Assembly: GCA_944390115.1 (NCBI GenBank)
Contig: CALXOW010000101.1
Coordinates: forward strand, 1-63,602
DNA length: 63,602 nucleotides
Source of the DNA: an uncultured Anaerobiospirillum sp.
GTDB lineage: Bacteria; Pseudomonadota; Gammaproteobacteria; Enterobacterales; Succinivibrionaceae
Direction: 5' to 3'
In this document: positions 46,930-59,054 of the stretch, piece by piece
How the letters are laid out: each line of letters begins with the position of its first letter
Numbering within the stretch: the stretch's first letter is position 1
Position numbers and translations under genes: made by a program
Notes under the pieces: model-generated
Told to the model about the DNA's origin: nothing
Database searches by the model: none
Seen by the model: the letters and a program-made list of their open reading frames with translations, nothing else

Positions 46930-47051
46930 CCGCGTCAGGAACCACGGTCTCTGCCGTAAGGCCTGACGTGGACGGCATGGGGCGGGACGGGGCTAGAACA
47001 AGACTGGTCCTGACCCGTCCCCACGATCATCACATAACTGGAGAATCTGTT

Positions 47052-51533
<4,482 letters not shown>

Positions 51534-51583
51534 GCGGCGAAAAGCCTAATAAAGAACGCTCCGCACCACGGTGTGGGGCCTGA

Positions 51584-51630
51584 AGGGCCAATGAGACTAA
51601 CCCAACCGGGCAGTTTCATTGGCCCTTGTC
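51584..51630 (+). terminator. Hairpin after rpoC, probable operon terminator
   Basis: A 14-bp stem AAGGGCCAATGAGA / TTTCATTGGCCCTT with a G-U pair and a 17-nt loop, followed by GTCATATG rather than a clean T-run. Confidence 0.6.
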
Positions 51631-51744
51631 ATATGGGTTAACCCCAATGCCAACCATTACCAGTAAGCCTCAGAGCGCGCAATGGTTCCTGCGGGTAGCG
51701 CAATGAGGAGTGACTCAGGCCAGTGGTCGGGGCCAGGTGGCGCC

Positions 51745-52560
51745 CTAAGGTACAGCGACTCACTTCATTTCCTTAAGCGCGCAATTAAGGGGGCCCACCC
51801 GCCCACCCTGAGGGGGCGCGGCATCAGGTACGATGCAATCCGTACGAGCCGCGCCGCTCGGGCCGCAGTAGTGGTCTAGGTCTCAAGTGAGACCGGCTTC
51901 TCTCTTACGGACTACTGGGTCTCGAAGGGAAAAGGGCCGGTGTGGGCTTGAAGTGCGGGGGCTTGTTTCACTTCTTTGAGAGTGCAAGTGCGGAAGTGAG
52001 GGGGCGCGGCATCAGGTACGGTGCCATCCGTACGAGCCGCGCCACTCGGGCCGCAGGGTGGGGCAGTGGTCTCAAGTGAGCCCGGCTCCCCAGCCACGTA
52101 CCTAGTAGGTCTCGAAGTGGAAAGGGGTCGGTGTGGGCTTGAAGTGAGGTGGCTCACTTCATTTCCTTTAGAGGCGCAATTAAGGGGGCCCACCCGCCCA
52201 CCCTGAGGGGCGCGGCATCAGGTACGGTGCGATCCACTCTAGCCGCGCCACCGGGGCCGTAGTGTGGGGTAGTGGTCTCAAGTGAGCCCGGCTACCCTGC
52301 CACGGAGCGCTCGGTCTCGAAGGGGCAAGAGGCCGGTGTGGGCTTGAAGTGCGGTGGCTTGCTTCATTTCCTTTAGAGGCGCAATTAAGGGGGCCCGCCC
52401 ACCCACCCTGAGGGGCGCGGCATCAGGTACGGTGCGATGCTACTAGCCGCGCTGCTCGGGCCGTAGTATTGGTCCCGGTCTCAAGTGAGACTGGCTACCC
52501 TGCCACGGATCTAGTAGGTCTCTAAAGGGGAAAGGGCCGGTGTGGGCTTGAGGTATGGGA
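51745..52560. repeat. Four-unit R1 repeat array after rpoC
   Basis: Four units of ~190-215 bp. The marker GCATCAGGTA(C) occurs at 51821, 52009, 52215 and 52430. Each unit runs CACTTCATTTCC, G4/C-tract core, stem-loop GGCGCGGC/GCCGCGCC, GGTCTCAAGTGAG, and GGCCGGTGTGGGCTTGA. Cores are intact in units 1, 3 and 4 (51794-51808, 52189-52203, 52394-52408) and lost in unit 2. In units 1 and 2 an inner stem GTACG/CGTAC is also present (51828-51845; 52016-52033). The last unit ends ~40 bp before tusD. Confidence 0.92.
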
Positions 52561-52603
52561 CCTCTTTTTGGTTGGCCATGGGTTAACGCTCCGGAGTTGT
52601 GAC

Positions 52604-52990
52604 GTGAGCGCTAACAAGACAGAACAGGTGCAGTGCCCGCCGGTCACTGCGCTCGTTATTTCCTTACCGGCAGATGAGATGGCTGGGCATGAGCCTTTGC
52701 TCAATATGCTGGAGTCAGGACAATTCCCTGAGCTGAGTGCCATCATTTTAGTGGCGCGGGCTGCGCCCTTAGGGCAAAAGGTTGGGACGGGGCTGGCGGC
52801 ACGCTATCAGGCCGTGGCGGCGCAGCGTGGTCTTAAGCTGATGATTTGTGGCCAAGCGGCGGACCATTACGGACTGCGTGCGCCTGAGGCGCGCGGTTGT
52901 GGGGTGGAGCTGACGGGTTTTATGGAGCTGGCGGCCGTGCTCGAGAGTGAGGCGGTGCGCGCCGGACGTGAGAGGGTGTTGGTGTGGTAG
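52604..52990 (+). CDS. tusD: Sulfurtransferase TusD-like (DsrE family)
   Basis: TusD is the sulfur-carrying subunit of the TusBCD complex that relays sulfur for 2-thiouridine in tRNA wobble positions. The 128-aa protein is divergent but shows the core: AARYQAVAAQRGLKLMICGQA, with Cys82 matching the active Cys78 of E. coli TusD, and the ending GVELTGFMELAAVLESEA then RVLVW (E. coli FTLSGLGALAEASL then RVVQF). The N-terminal part is less well conserved. I start at GTG 52604 with GGAG 7 bases upstream. The end overlaps tusC. In E. coli tusDCB precedes rpsL; here it follows rpoC and an R1 array. Confidence 0.65.
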   Translation: MSANKTEQVQCPPVTALVISLPADEMAGHEPLLNMLESGQFPELSAIILVARAAPLGQKVGTGLAARYQAVAAQRGLKLMICGQAADHYGLRAPEARGCGVELTGFMELAAVLESEAVRAGRERVLVW

Positions 52991-53331
52991 TGGTGAGCTT
53001 GGAAAGTGGCGATCCTTTTGCCTATGAGCAGGGGCTGGGCCTGGCCCTAACCATTGCAGATTTAGCCGCAGACCTTGAAGGCATCCCGCAGGTGCCGGGC
53101 GTGGCGCCGGTGGGGGTAGTGGTGCTGATGTCCGCGCTCCCGCAAGGGGCGGGCGCTGAGACCACGCTCAAGCGCTTAAAGCAGCTTGAGCTTTATGAAG
53201 TGCCGTGCTGGAGTCTGGTGGGCTCTGGGGTTAAGGCGGTGCTGCCTTTTGTTCAGCAGCATGCTGAACCGGACTTGCGTGAGCAGCTTGCAGCGCTTGA
53301 GGCTCAGCACGCGACCTTTATGGCGTATTAA
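52984..53331 (+). CDS. tusC: TusC-like DsrE-family subunit
   Basis: Partner of TusD in the sulfur relay. The 115-aa protein matches the TusC plan: a short alpha/beta DsrE fold with LKRLKQLELYEVPCWSLV (E. coli FKLLGLYDIEQCWVC) and the C-terminal LREQLAALEAQ...FMAY (E. coli ALRRELANYDVILRF). It begins with GTG 52984 inside the end of tusD, so the two are coupled. No tusB follows: instead the stop codon overlaps that of the convergent RpiR gene within a TTAA. Confidence 0.62.
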   Translation: MVVVSLESGDPFAYEQGLGLALTIADLAADLEGIPQVPGVAPVGVVVLMSALPQGAGAETTLKRLKQLELYEVPCWSLVGSGVKAVLPFVQQHAEPDLREQLAALEAQHATFMAY

Positions 53332-54296
53332 GTGCGTAGCAACGCTAAGGACGAGCGGATGCTCTTGAGGTTGTCTTGATACTGCTTGCTGCGCAGCAAG
53401 GTCAAACGGGTATAGAGCACGTCGCCGATTGCCATATAGATGAGGCGCGAGGTCGCTGCCTCGGTGTTGTTCTTAAGCTCAGGGCAGACTCCCATTAACA
53501 CCACATCAGCTTGCTCGGCGATCGCGGAGTTTTTGTAGCTGGTAAAGAGGATGACCTTAGCGCCCCGGCTGCGCGCCAGTTTCAGCACTTCATCTAAGTG
53601 CAAGGAGCTGCCTGAATATGAGACCGCTAAAATCACGGTCTCAGGGCCGCACACGGCCGCAATGGTCATTTGCTGGTGGAGATCGGAGACAATCTCGCAG
53701 CTGATGCCAAAGCGCGCGAAGCGGGTGCCTAAGTCATGGCAGACCACTGAGGAATTACCAAAGCCAAAGAAGAGCAAGCGTGAGCTCTGATTGATCAGCT
53801 CAGCTGCTTGTTCAATGGCGGCGTAGTCGATGAGATTGAGGGTTTGATTGAGCCCCGCGCTAATGGTGGCAAAGACCTCAGTGCAGATTTGCTGGGGGCT
53901 GTCCTCGGGGGTAAAGGCTCTCAGGCTCGCCCCTAATTGCGCGCCCAGTAAGGCAGCGGCTTGCGGAGCGACGCCAGGGGTTAAGGCGGCACTTGAGAGG
54001 GAGCTAGTGGTGAGCTCGGAGGGCAGGAAGTAGGCTAGGTTGATCTTCAGAGCGTGGATGCCTGCGAGCTCTAACTTCTTGCAAAAACGCGAAATCGTGA
54101 TTTCGGAGAGTCCGGTCGCATTGGCCAAATCCAAAATCGTCATATGCATGAATTGATCGATATGGAGCGCAATGAAATTGGCCAAGGCGGTATCGGACTT
54201 GGTGAAGAGATGGACGTGGCTTGAGAACAAGGCGATAGCTTGCGCCTCGCGACACAATTGACCCTTTTTTAGTTCGTTAGTACTGTCTGGGGACAC
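53328..54296 (-). CDS. RpiR/MurR-family regulator (HTH + SIS domain)
   Basis: A sugar-sensing regulator. The N-terminal HTH lies at about 45-85 (MTILDLANATGLSEITISRFCKKL), and the SIS domain follows with RLLFFGFGNSSVVCHDLGTRFARFG, AVSYSGSSLHLDEVLKLARSRGAKVILFT-type features. RpiR proteins often control sugar-acid or amino-sugar use. GTG 54296 is the start, preceded by AGGAGGAGAGG. It is last in the run dctQ-dctM-dctP-dehydrogenase-regulator and probably controls that cluster; matching boxes lie upstream of dctQ. Its stop overlaps the tusC stop on the other strand. Confidence 0.92.
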   Translation of the reverse strand: MSPDSTNELKKGQLCREAQAIALFSSHVHLFTKSDTALANFIALHIDQFMHMTILDLANATGLSEITISRFCKKLELAGIHALKINLAYFLPSELTTSSLSSAALTPGVAPQAAALLGAQLGASLRAFTPEDSPQQICTEVFATISAGLNQTLNLIDYAAIEQAAELINQSSRLLFFGFGNSSVVCHDLGTRFARFGISCEIVSDLHQQMTIAAVCGPETVILAVSYSGSSLHLDEVLKLARSRGAKVILFTSYKNSAIAEQADVVLMGVCPELKNNTEAATSRLIYMAIGDVLYTRLTLLRSKQYQDNLKSIRSSLALLRT

Positions 54297-54314
54297 GTCC
54301 CTCTCCTCCTTTAA

Positions 54315-54359
54315 AATTGACCTAGAGCCTAAGTGTACTCTACATGGCGTAGGTCAATT
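54315..54359. promoter_or_regulatory. Inverted repeat upstream of the RpiR gene
   Basis: Arms AATTGACCTA (54315-54324) and TAGGTCAATT (54350-54359), perfect over 10 bp, 25 bp apart. On the - strand the distal arm supplies TTGACC, a -35-like box for the regulator gene. It may be a promoter with an autoregulatory operator. Confidence 0.5.
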
Positions 54360-54371
54360 AGGCATTACGGC

Positions 54372-55340
54372 CTAAAGTGTCAGGGCAGTCAGGTACGGAG
54401 TACCCTCACGGAAGGCCTTGAGATTACCGATGACTAAGCTTGCCATCTGCTCACGGGTTTCGACCGTGGCTGAAGCTATGTGCGGAGTCAGCACCACATT
54501 TTTCATGGTGAGCAGCGCAGCTGGGACATTAGGTTCATGGGCAAAGACATCAAGGCCCGCGCCGCCTAACTTACCCTCTTGCAGCACCTTAACCAAGGCG
54601 GCCTCATCGACCAAGACACCACGGGCGATGTTGATCAAAGTGCCTTGCGGCCCCAAGGCGGTGAGCACTTCCTCATTGATGAGACCATGATTTTCAGGGG
54701 TGGCAGCGGCGCACACGACCAAGTAGTCGCTGTTGCGCGCCAGCTCCACTAAGTCATCATAGCGGGTCAGCTCTGGCTCGACGCCGAGCATAGCCTTTAA
54801 GTCAGCTGCGGCCTTATCGGCACTAAGATAGCGGTCGTAGAAGGCTAAGCTCATATTAAAGCCGTGGCAGCGTTGAGCTACGGCCTTGCCGATGCGGCCT
54901 AAGCCTACGATACCGACGCGCTTACCTGAGACCTTACGGCCCAAACCTAAGGATTTGTGGCCTGCGGCCCAGGCCCCCGAGACCACCTCGTGGTGGGCAA
55001 GGCACATCTGGCGTGAGAAGGCCAGGATGTGGGCCAGAGCAAGATCGGCGACGTCGTCAGTTAAGACGCCAGGGGTGGTGCAGACGGTGATATTGCGGCG
55101 CTTGCACTCGGCGATATCCACGCCATCAAAGCCGACGCCGAAGTCATCGATCAGCTTGAGGTTAGGTAGGCGGTCCAAAAGCTCCTTTGGAGCCTGACCG
55201 GTACCATTGGTCAGCAGGACTTCAATTTGATGGGCATTCTCAGCGGTCAACTCCTCAACCGAGATGACGTCATAGAACTGGTTGACATACTCAGCCACGA
55301 TCGGGTTGAGCTTAACATTACGCAAAATCAGAGGCTTCAT
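54372..55340 (-). CDS. D-isomer-specific 2-hydroxyacid dehydrogenase
   Basis: NAD(P)H-dependent reduction of a 2-keto acid or oxidation of a D-2-hydroxy acid, in the cytoplasm; the glyoxylate/hydroxypyruvate reductase group is the nearest description. The 322-aa protein has the nucleotide-binding GLGRIG (146-151) and the catalytic triad Arg240 (INIARG), Glu269 (FAHEPNVP) and His287 (TPHIAS). I use ATG 55340; a TTG at 55355 is the other option. It lies downstream of dctP on the same strand and probably acts on the imported acid (inference). Confidence 0.93.
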   Translation of the reverse strand: MKPLILRNVKLNPIVAEYVNQFYDVISVEELTAENAHQIEVLLTNGTGQAPKELLDRLPNLKLIDDFGVGFDGVDIAECKRRNITVCTTPGVLTDDVADLALAHILAFSRQMCLAHHEVVSGAWAAGHKSLGLGRKVSGKRVGIVGLGRIGKAVAQRCHGFNMSLAFYDRYLSADKAAADLKAMLGVEPELTRYDDLVELARNSDYLVVCAAATPENHGLINEEVLTALGPQGTLINIARGVLVDEAALVKVLQEGKLGGAGLDVFAHEPNVPAALLTMKNVVLTPHIASATVETREQMASLVIGNLKAFREGTPYLTALTL

Positions 55341-55674
55341 AATCGTACCAAACAAGAAAAAGGACAGGGCTAAGCCCTAGCAAACACTAAAAGGGTACTT
55401 GGTCCGTACTCAAGCGCAGCGCTGGTCGCAACAACAGGGACCTTAACCACAAGAGCTACCAAAGTGTGGGGCTGAGCAGCGCGAACGCGCTCGGCACGGG
55501 GTACAGGGCGTGGGACACACGCTGAGTTAAGACCAAAGGCGTGGCCTGAGCACGCTCTTTGAGCGGGTGGCACGCGGGAACAAAAAGGCCGCACCTGCCC
55601 CTATTGGAGTCAGAGCAAAGAGCGGCCTTGGGTATTGGCTGTGTGTTGAATGTAGAGAGTTGAACGCTCAGAGC
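55341..55674. other. dctP-dehydrogenase gap with terminator
   Basis: No gene. The main feature is the - strand terminator at 55582-55629; the dehydrogenase promoter should lie between it and 55340 but no clear -35/-10 pair stands out. Confidence 0.4.
55582..55629 (-). terminator. Terminator after dctP
   Basis: Read on the - strand: stem AAGGCCGC / GCGGCCTT with a 29-nt loop, followed by TTTG. Confidence 0.7.
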
Positions 55675-56658
55675 TTAGAGATTGCGGTCAGCTTCGATTA
55701 ACTTGACCACGGTGTCGCCGTGCTCCTTGACGAACTCATCACGGACCGCCTTAGTGGCCTCAACGAAGAGATCGAGGTCGACGTCCTCGTTGATCTCAAG
55801 ACCGGCGTTTTGCATCTCGGTTAAGAGCTTTTGGTCCTCGGTGTAGTTGAGCTCACGTTGGAACTTAGCGGCTTCCTTAGCGCAGTCTAAGAAGATCTGC
55901 TGGTACTCTGGGCTTAACTTATCGAACTTGCGCGAGTTCATGACCAAGGTGACGGCGGCGTAGCCGTGGTGGGTCATGCTCAGGTACTTTTGCACCTCGT
56001 AGAACTTACCGGCGTAGAGAGTCGAGGTTGGGTGATCTTGGGAGTCGATCGCGCCAGTCTCCATGGCGGTGTAGAGCTCGCCGTAGGCCATTGGTACTGG
56101 GTTAGCGCCTAAGGCCTCAAAGGTCTTAACTAAGGTCTGCGACTGTGGCACACGGATCTTTAAGCCCTTGACGTCCTCTGGGACCTTGATTGGTTGGCGC
56201 GAGTTGGTGATGTTGCGGAAGCCGTTCTCAAAGAAGGCTAAACCGGTTAAGCCGACCTTGTCGAGCTCAGCGAAGAGCTCAGCACCGGCCTTGCCATCTA
56301 AGGAGCGGTAAACGTGGGCGCTGTCCTTGAAGATAAATGGCAGGTCTAAGGCTAAGAAGCCCTCGGCTAAGCCACCTAAGTTTACGGTGCCGATCATGGC
56401 AATGTCGATATTGCCGGTGCGGGTACCCGAAACAATGGCCTGGCTGCTGCCTAAGGTGCCATCAGGGTAGAACTTGATTTGGACATCGCCATTGGTCTTC
56501 TCGGCAACGAGCCTAGCAAAGTGCTCGGCACCGACCGCCTGCGAGTTATCGCGCGAAACGTCGGTGGCCATACGTAAAATGGTCTTGGCCTCAACCGAGG
56601 TGGCAAAGACAGCGGCGATGACGGCCGAAGCTAATACAGCCAGAGTCTTTTTCTTCAT
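55675..56658 (-). CDS. dctP: TRAP transporter substrate-binding protein (DctP family)
   Basis: A periplasmic receptor that hands an organic acid to the DctQM membrane pair. The 327-aa protein has a clear signal peptide (MKKKTLAVLASAVIAAVFA, cleavage likely after VEA at ~24). DctP signatures follow: IKFYPDGTLGSSQAIVSGTR, KGLKIRVPQS with the ligand-binding Arg, and GELYTAMETGAIDSQD. It lies 119 bases after dctM. The ligand is probably a C4-type or sugar acid but cannot be fixed from sequence. Confidence 0.96.
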   Translation of the reverse strand: MKKKTLAVLASAVIAAVFATSVEAKTILRMATDVSRDNSQAVGAEHFARLVAEKTNGDVQIKFYPDGTLGSSQAIVSGTRTGNIDIAMIGTVNLGGLAEGFLALDLPFIFKDSAHVYRSLDGKAGAELFAELDKVGLTGLAFFENGFRNITNSRQPIKVPEDVKGLKIRVPQSQTLVKTFEALGANPVPMAYGELYTAMETGAIDSQDHPTSTLYAGKFYEVQKYLSMTHHGYAAVTLVMNSRKFDKLSPEYQQIFLDCAKEAAKFQRELNYTEDQKLLTEMQNAGLEINEDVDLDLFVEATKAVRDEFVKEHGDTVVKLIEADRNL

Positions 56659-56777
56659 AGCAAACAGCTCCTAAGGACAGATTAAGCAAAGTGAGTACAA
56701 GAAAAACTGGGTAAAGTGGGCCCAAGCTGACCCACAGCAGAGGAAAAAATTGGTGAAAAAACAGTGGTGACTTAAGC

Positions 56778-58055
56778 CTAGCGGGCGGTGAGGTATTCCA
56801 TCGGCACGATCACGATGTCAGGGAAGATGAGCAAGATGAACATCAGCACGATGAGGATACCGGCATAAGGCAGGATGCCTAAGACCGCGCGCTCAAATGG
56901 GACCTTGGTGACCGAGGAGACCACGTTCAAGACGTTGCCGACCGGTGGCGTAATCAGGCCAATCGAGCAGCACAGGATGAACATGACACAGAAGTAAATC
57001 TCGTTGATGCCCGCCTCGCGCACTAATGGCAGCAGGACCGGAACTAAGATCAACACGATTGGGATTAAGTCGAGCACCATGCCCATGACTAAGAGCACCA
57101 GGAGAATCAGGCCCATTAACAGGCGTGGCGAGTCAGTCAGTGGGGCTAACAGCTCGGCGACCAATAATGGCAGATCGGCGATGGTCATGAGGTAGGCCGA
57201 GACCTGAGCTGAAGCCACCATCAGCATGATGACGGCAGTGGTCTTAGCGGTACCCAGCAGGGCATCGTAGATTTGCTTGAGCTTGAGCTCACGGTAGACC
57301 AGAATCGAGACGATTAAGGCATAGACCGAGGCAACGGCACCAGCTTCGGTTGGGGTGAAGACACCGGTCTTAAAGCCGCCGATGACAATGACTGGCAGCA
57401 TTAAGGCCCAGATACTGGCCTTGAAGGCAGCCCAGACTTCAGCGCCGGTGGCACGCTTGGAGGTGGTGAAGTTACGCGACTTGAGCCACCAGACGATGCA
57501 CAGGGCTACGCCCATTAAGAGGCCTGGCACGATACCGGCCATAAAGAGCTGGGAAATGGAGACACCAGCGGTAACACCGATCACGATGAATGGAATCGAT
57601 GGTGGAATGATTGGGGCGATGATGCCACCAGCGGCAATTAAACCAGCTGAGCCTGGACCCGAGTAATTAGCCTTAACCATCATAGGGAACATGATGGCGG
57701 CAATCGCGGCGGTATCGGCAGCAGGCGAGCCCGAGAGCGAAGCCATAATCACAGCAGCGATAATGACCACATAGCCTAAGCCACCAGCCTTATGACCGAC
57801 TAAACGCATCGGCAGGTCAATCAAGCGCTTGGCCAGGCCACCGACGTTCATGATTTCACCGGCAAAGACGAAGAATGGAATCGCCAAGAGGGTGAAGTTG
57901 TCCGAGCCGTTGATCAGGTTCTGCGCGACCAGCATCGGGTCGAACATGTCCAAGAAGAACATGAGCGCCAGGCCGCACATCATCAGGGCAAAGGCGATCG
58001 GGATACCAATCGCGATGCTGACCAAAAGGACGCATAAGAAAATTGCAACTTCCAT
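56778..58055 (-). CDS. dctM: TRAP transporter large permease (DctM family)
   Basis: The 12-helix membrane subunit that carries out sodium-driven uptake. The 425-aa protein shows family marks: IPFFVFAGEIMNVGGLAKRL, IMASLSGSPAADTAAI, GIIAPIIPPSIPFIVIG and the second-half MVLDLIPIVLILVPVLLP and GLITPPVGNVLNV. Its ATG is 2 bases from the dctQ stop with AAGGAGG 8 bases upstream, so dctQ and dctM are coupled. Confidence 0.97.
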   Translation of the reverse strand: MEVAIFLCVLLVSIAIGIPIAFALMMCGLALMFFLDMFDPMLVAQNLINGSDNFTLLAIPFFVFAGEIMNVGGLAKRLIDLPMRLVGHKAGGLGYVVIIAAVIMASLSGSPAADTAAIAAIMFPMMVKANYSGPGSAGLIAAGGIIAPIIPPSIPFIVIGVTAGVSISQLFMAGIVPGLLMGVALCIVWWLKSRNFTTSKRATGAEVWAAFKASIWALMLPVIVIGGFKTGVFTPTEAGAVASVYALIVSILVYRELKLKQIYDALLGTAKTTAVIMLMVASAQVSAYLMTIADLPLLVAELLAPLTDSPRLLMGLILLVLLVMGMVLDLIPIVLILVPVLLPLVREAGINEIYFCVMFILCCSIGLITPPVGNVLNVVSSVTKVPFERAVLGILPYAGILIVLMFILLIFPDIVIVPMEYLTAR

Positions 58056-58057
58056 GA

Positions 58058-58546
58058 TTAGGCCTCCTTACTCATCCAAGTGCTAAAGGACTTGAGGTGC
58101 TGCACAATGCGGATGATGAGCACGATGCCCATACCAACAGCGCCGATGGCACCGGCAAAGTAGATATAGCCCATTGGGATGCCCGCAACTGGCGATTTAT
58201 CAACCATGTTGTACTCGCTGAGCTCGACGCTACCCATGAGCAGTACGTAGCAGCAGTAGAGCATGCAGCATTGGACGATGAGCTGGATGACCCATTGCAG
58301 CGGGCGAGGAAAGGCCTTAGCAATGAAGTCGACGTAGATATGGCCGTTTTCTTTGAGCGCGACAATTGAGCCCAAGAAGACGATGTAGATGAATAAGAAG
58401 CGCGAGAGCTCTTCTGAGACCACGATGCTCGAGGAAAAGAAGAAGCGCAGCCCCACGTTGATGATGACCAAGATCGACATCACCGAAATGAGGGCGACGA
58501 TCACCACCTCAAGGCACTTCATGATTGCGTTGCCGATGCGTTCCAT
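58058..58546 (-). CDS. dctQ: TRAP transporter small permease (DctQ family)
   Basis: The four-helix small subunit of the TRAP transporter. The 162-aa protein has four hydrophobic segments (about 9-31, 46-64, 85-105, 125-148) and the conserved EELSRFLFIYIVFLGSIVAL. GGGAG lies 8 bases before the ATG. It is the first gene of the dctQMP-dehydrogenase-rpiR run; the upstream region has paired operator-like boxes. Confidence 0.95.
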   Translation of the reverse strand: MERIGNAIMKCLEVVIVALISVMSILVIINVGLRFFFSSSIVVSEELSRFLFIYIVFLGSIVALKENGHIYVDFIAKAFPRPLQWVIQLIVQCCMLYCCYVLLMGSVELSEYNMVDKSPVAGIPMGYIYFAGAIGAVGMGIVLIIRIVQHLKSFSTWMSKEA

Positions 58547-58716
58547 GACAACTCCCCTAAGTAATTAGACAAGCTCCTATTCATTGCTTGACCATTAACT
58601 TGAAGCGAGGGCCCGAGCTGGCAGTACTAAGTGCCGCCCACGAACAGGGGCTTAATGCGTCCCAGATCGCTGGGGTAAAGCTCCAGACAGTTGGGAGCGG
58701 GCGCTAGTCAAGCAAA

Positions 58717-58765
58717 TGAAATTTTAATGTCATTTACTTTAGCCAAAAATGAAAGATTAATTTCA
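58717..58765. promoter_or_regulatory. Two 16-bp operator-like boxes upstream of dctQ
   Basis: On the - strand the boxes read TGACATTAAAATTTCA (58717-58732) and TGAAATTAATCTTTCA (58750-58765), identical at 13 of 16 positions and 33 bp apart, close to three helical turns. They resemble RpiR-family sites such as the HexR consensus TGTAATTAAATTACA, and the cluster encodes an RpiR regulator. Confidence 0.55.
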
Positions 58766-58990
58766 GACTTACATCACAGTTTTGCCAATTTCTGACGCAA
58801 ATCTATCAAATTAGCTGACAGAATCCGGGCGTAAATGTCACAAAAGGGGCTTATTTATCAGAAAATCTCACACAAGATACGGGGTGGCGGGAAGAAAGGG
58901 AATGCTGAGAACTTTGTTATATCTATCTATCATTTTGTCTAACTCTGAAAAGCCAAAGTAGGAGTGGGGCTGCTGTCAGCTCGTCTTAAA

Positions 58991-59019
58991 TTAGACGGCC
59001 TGTGTTGGTGGGGTATAAT
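58991..59019 (+). promoter_or_regulatory. Sigma-70 promoter of the ADP-ribosylglycohydrolase gene
   Basis: TTAGAC (58991-58996), a 17-bp spacer and a perfect TATAAT (59014-59019), 35 bp before the chosen start. The rest of the 508-bp divergent gap (58547-59054) is A/T-rich and holds the dctQ upstream boxes. Confidence 0.7.
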
Positions 59020-59054
59020 AAAGCTACTTGATTGTTGCAGATAAGGAGTGGGAC

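Noticed and set aside
46968-47051. rpoC start 28 codons upstream of GTG 47052
   Set aside because: The extra stretch has no ribosome site and crosses the intercistronic region, while GTG 47052 has GGAGA at the right distance.
51745-52560. Possible CRISPR or IS array after rpoC
   Set aside because: The units are about 200 bp and similar along their whole length, with no spacers, no transposase frame and no target-site duplication that I can see.
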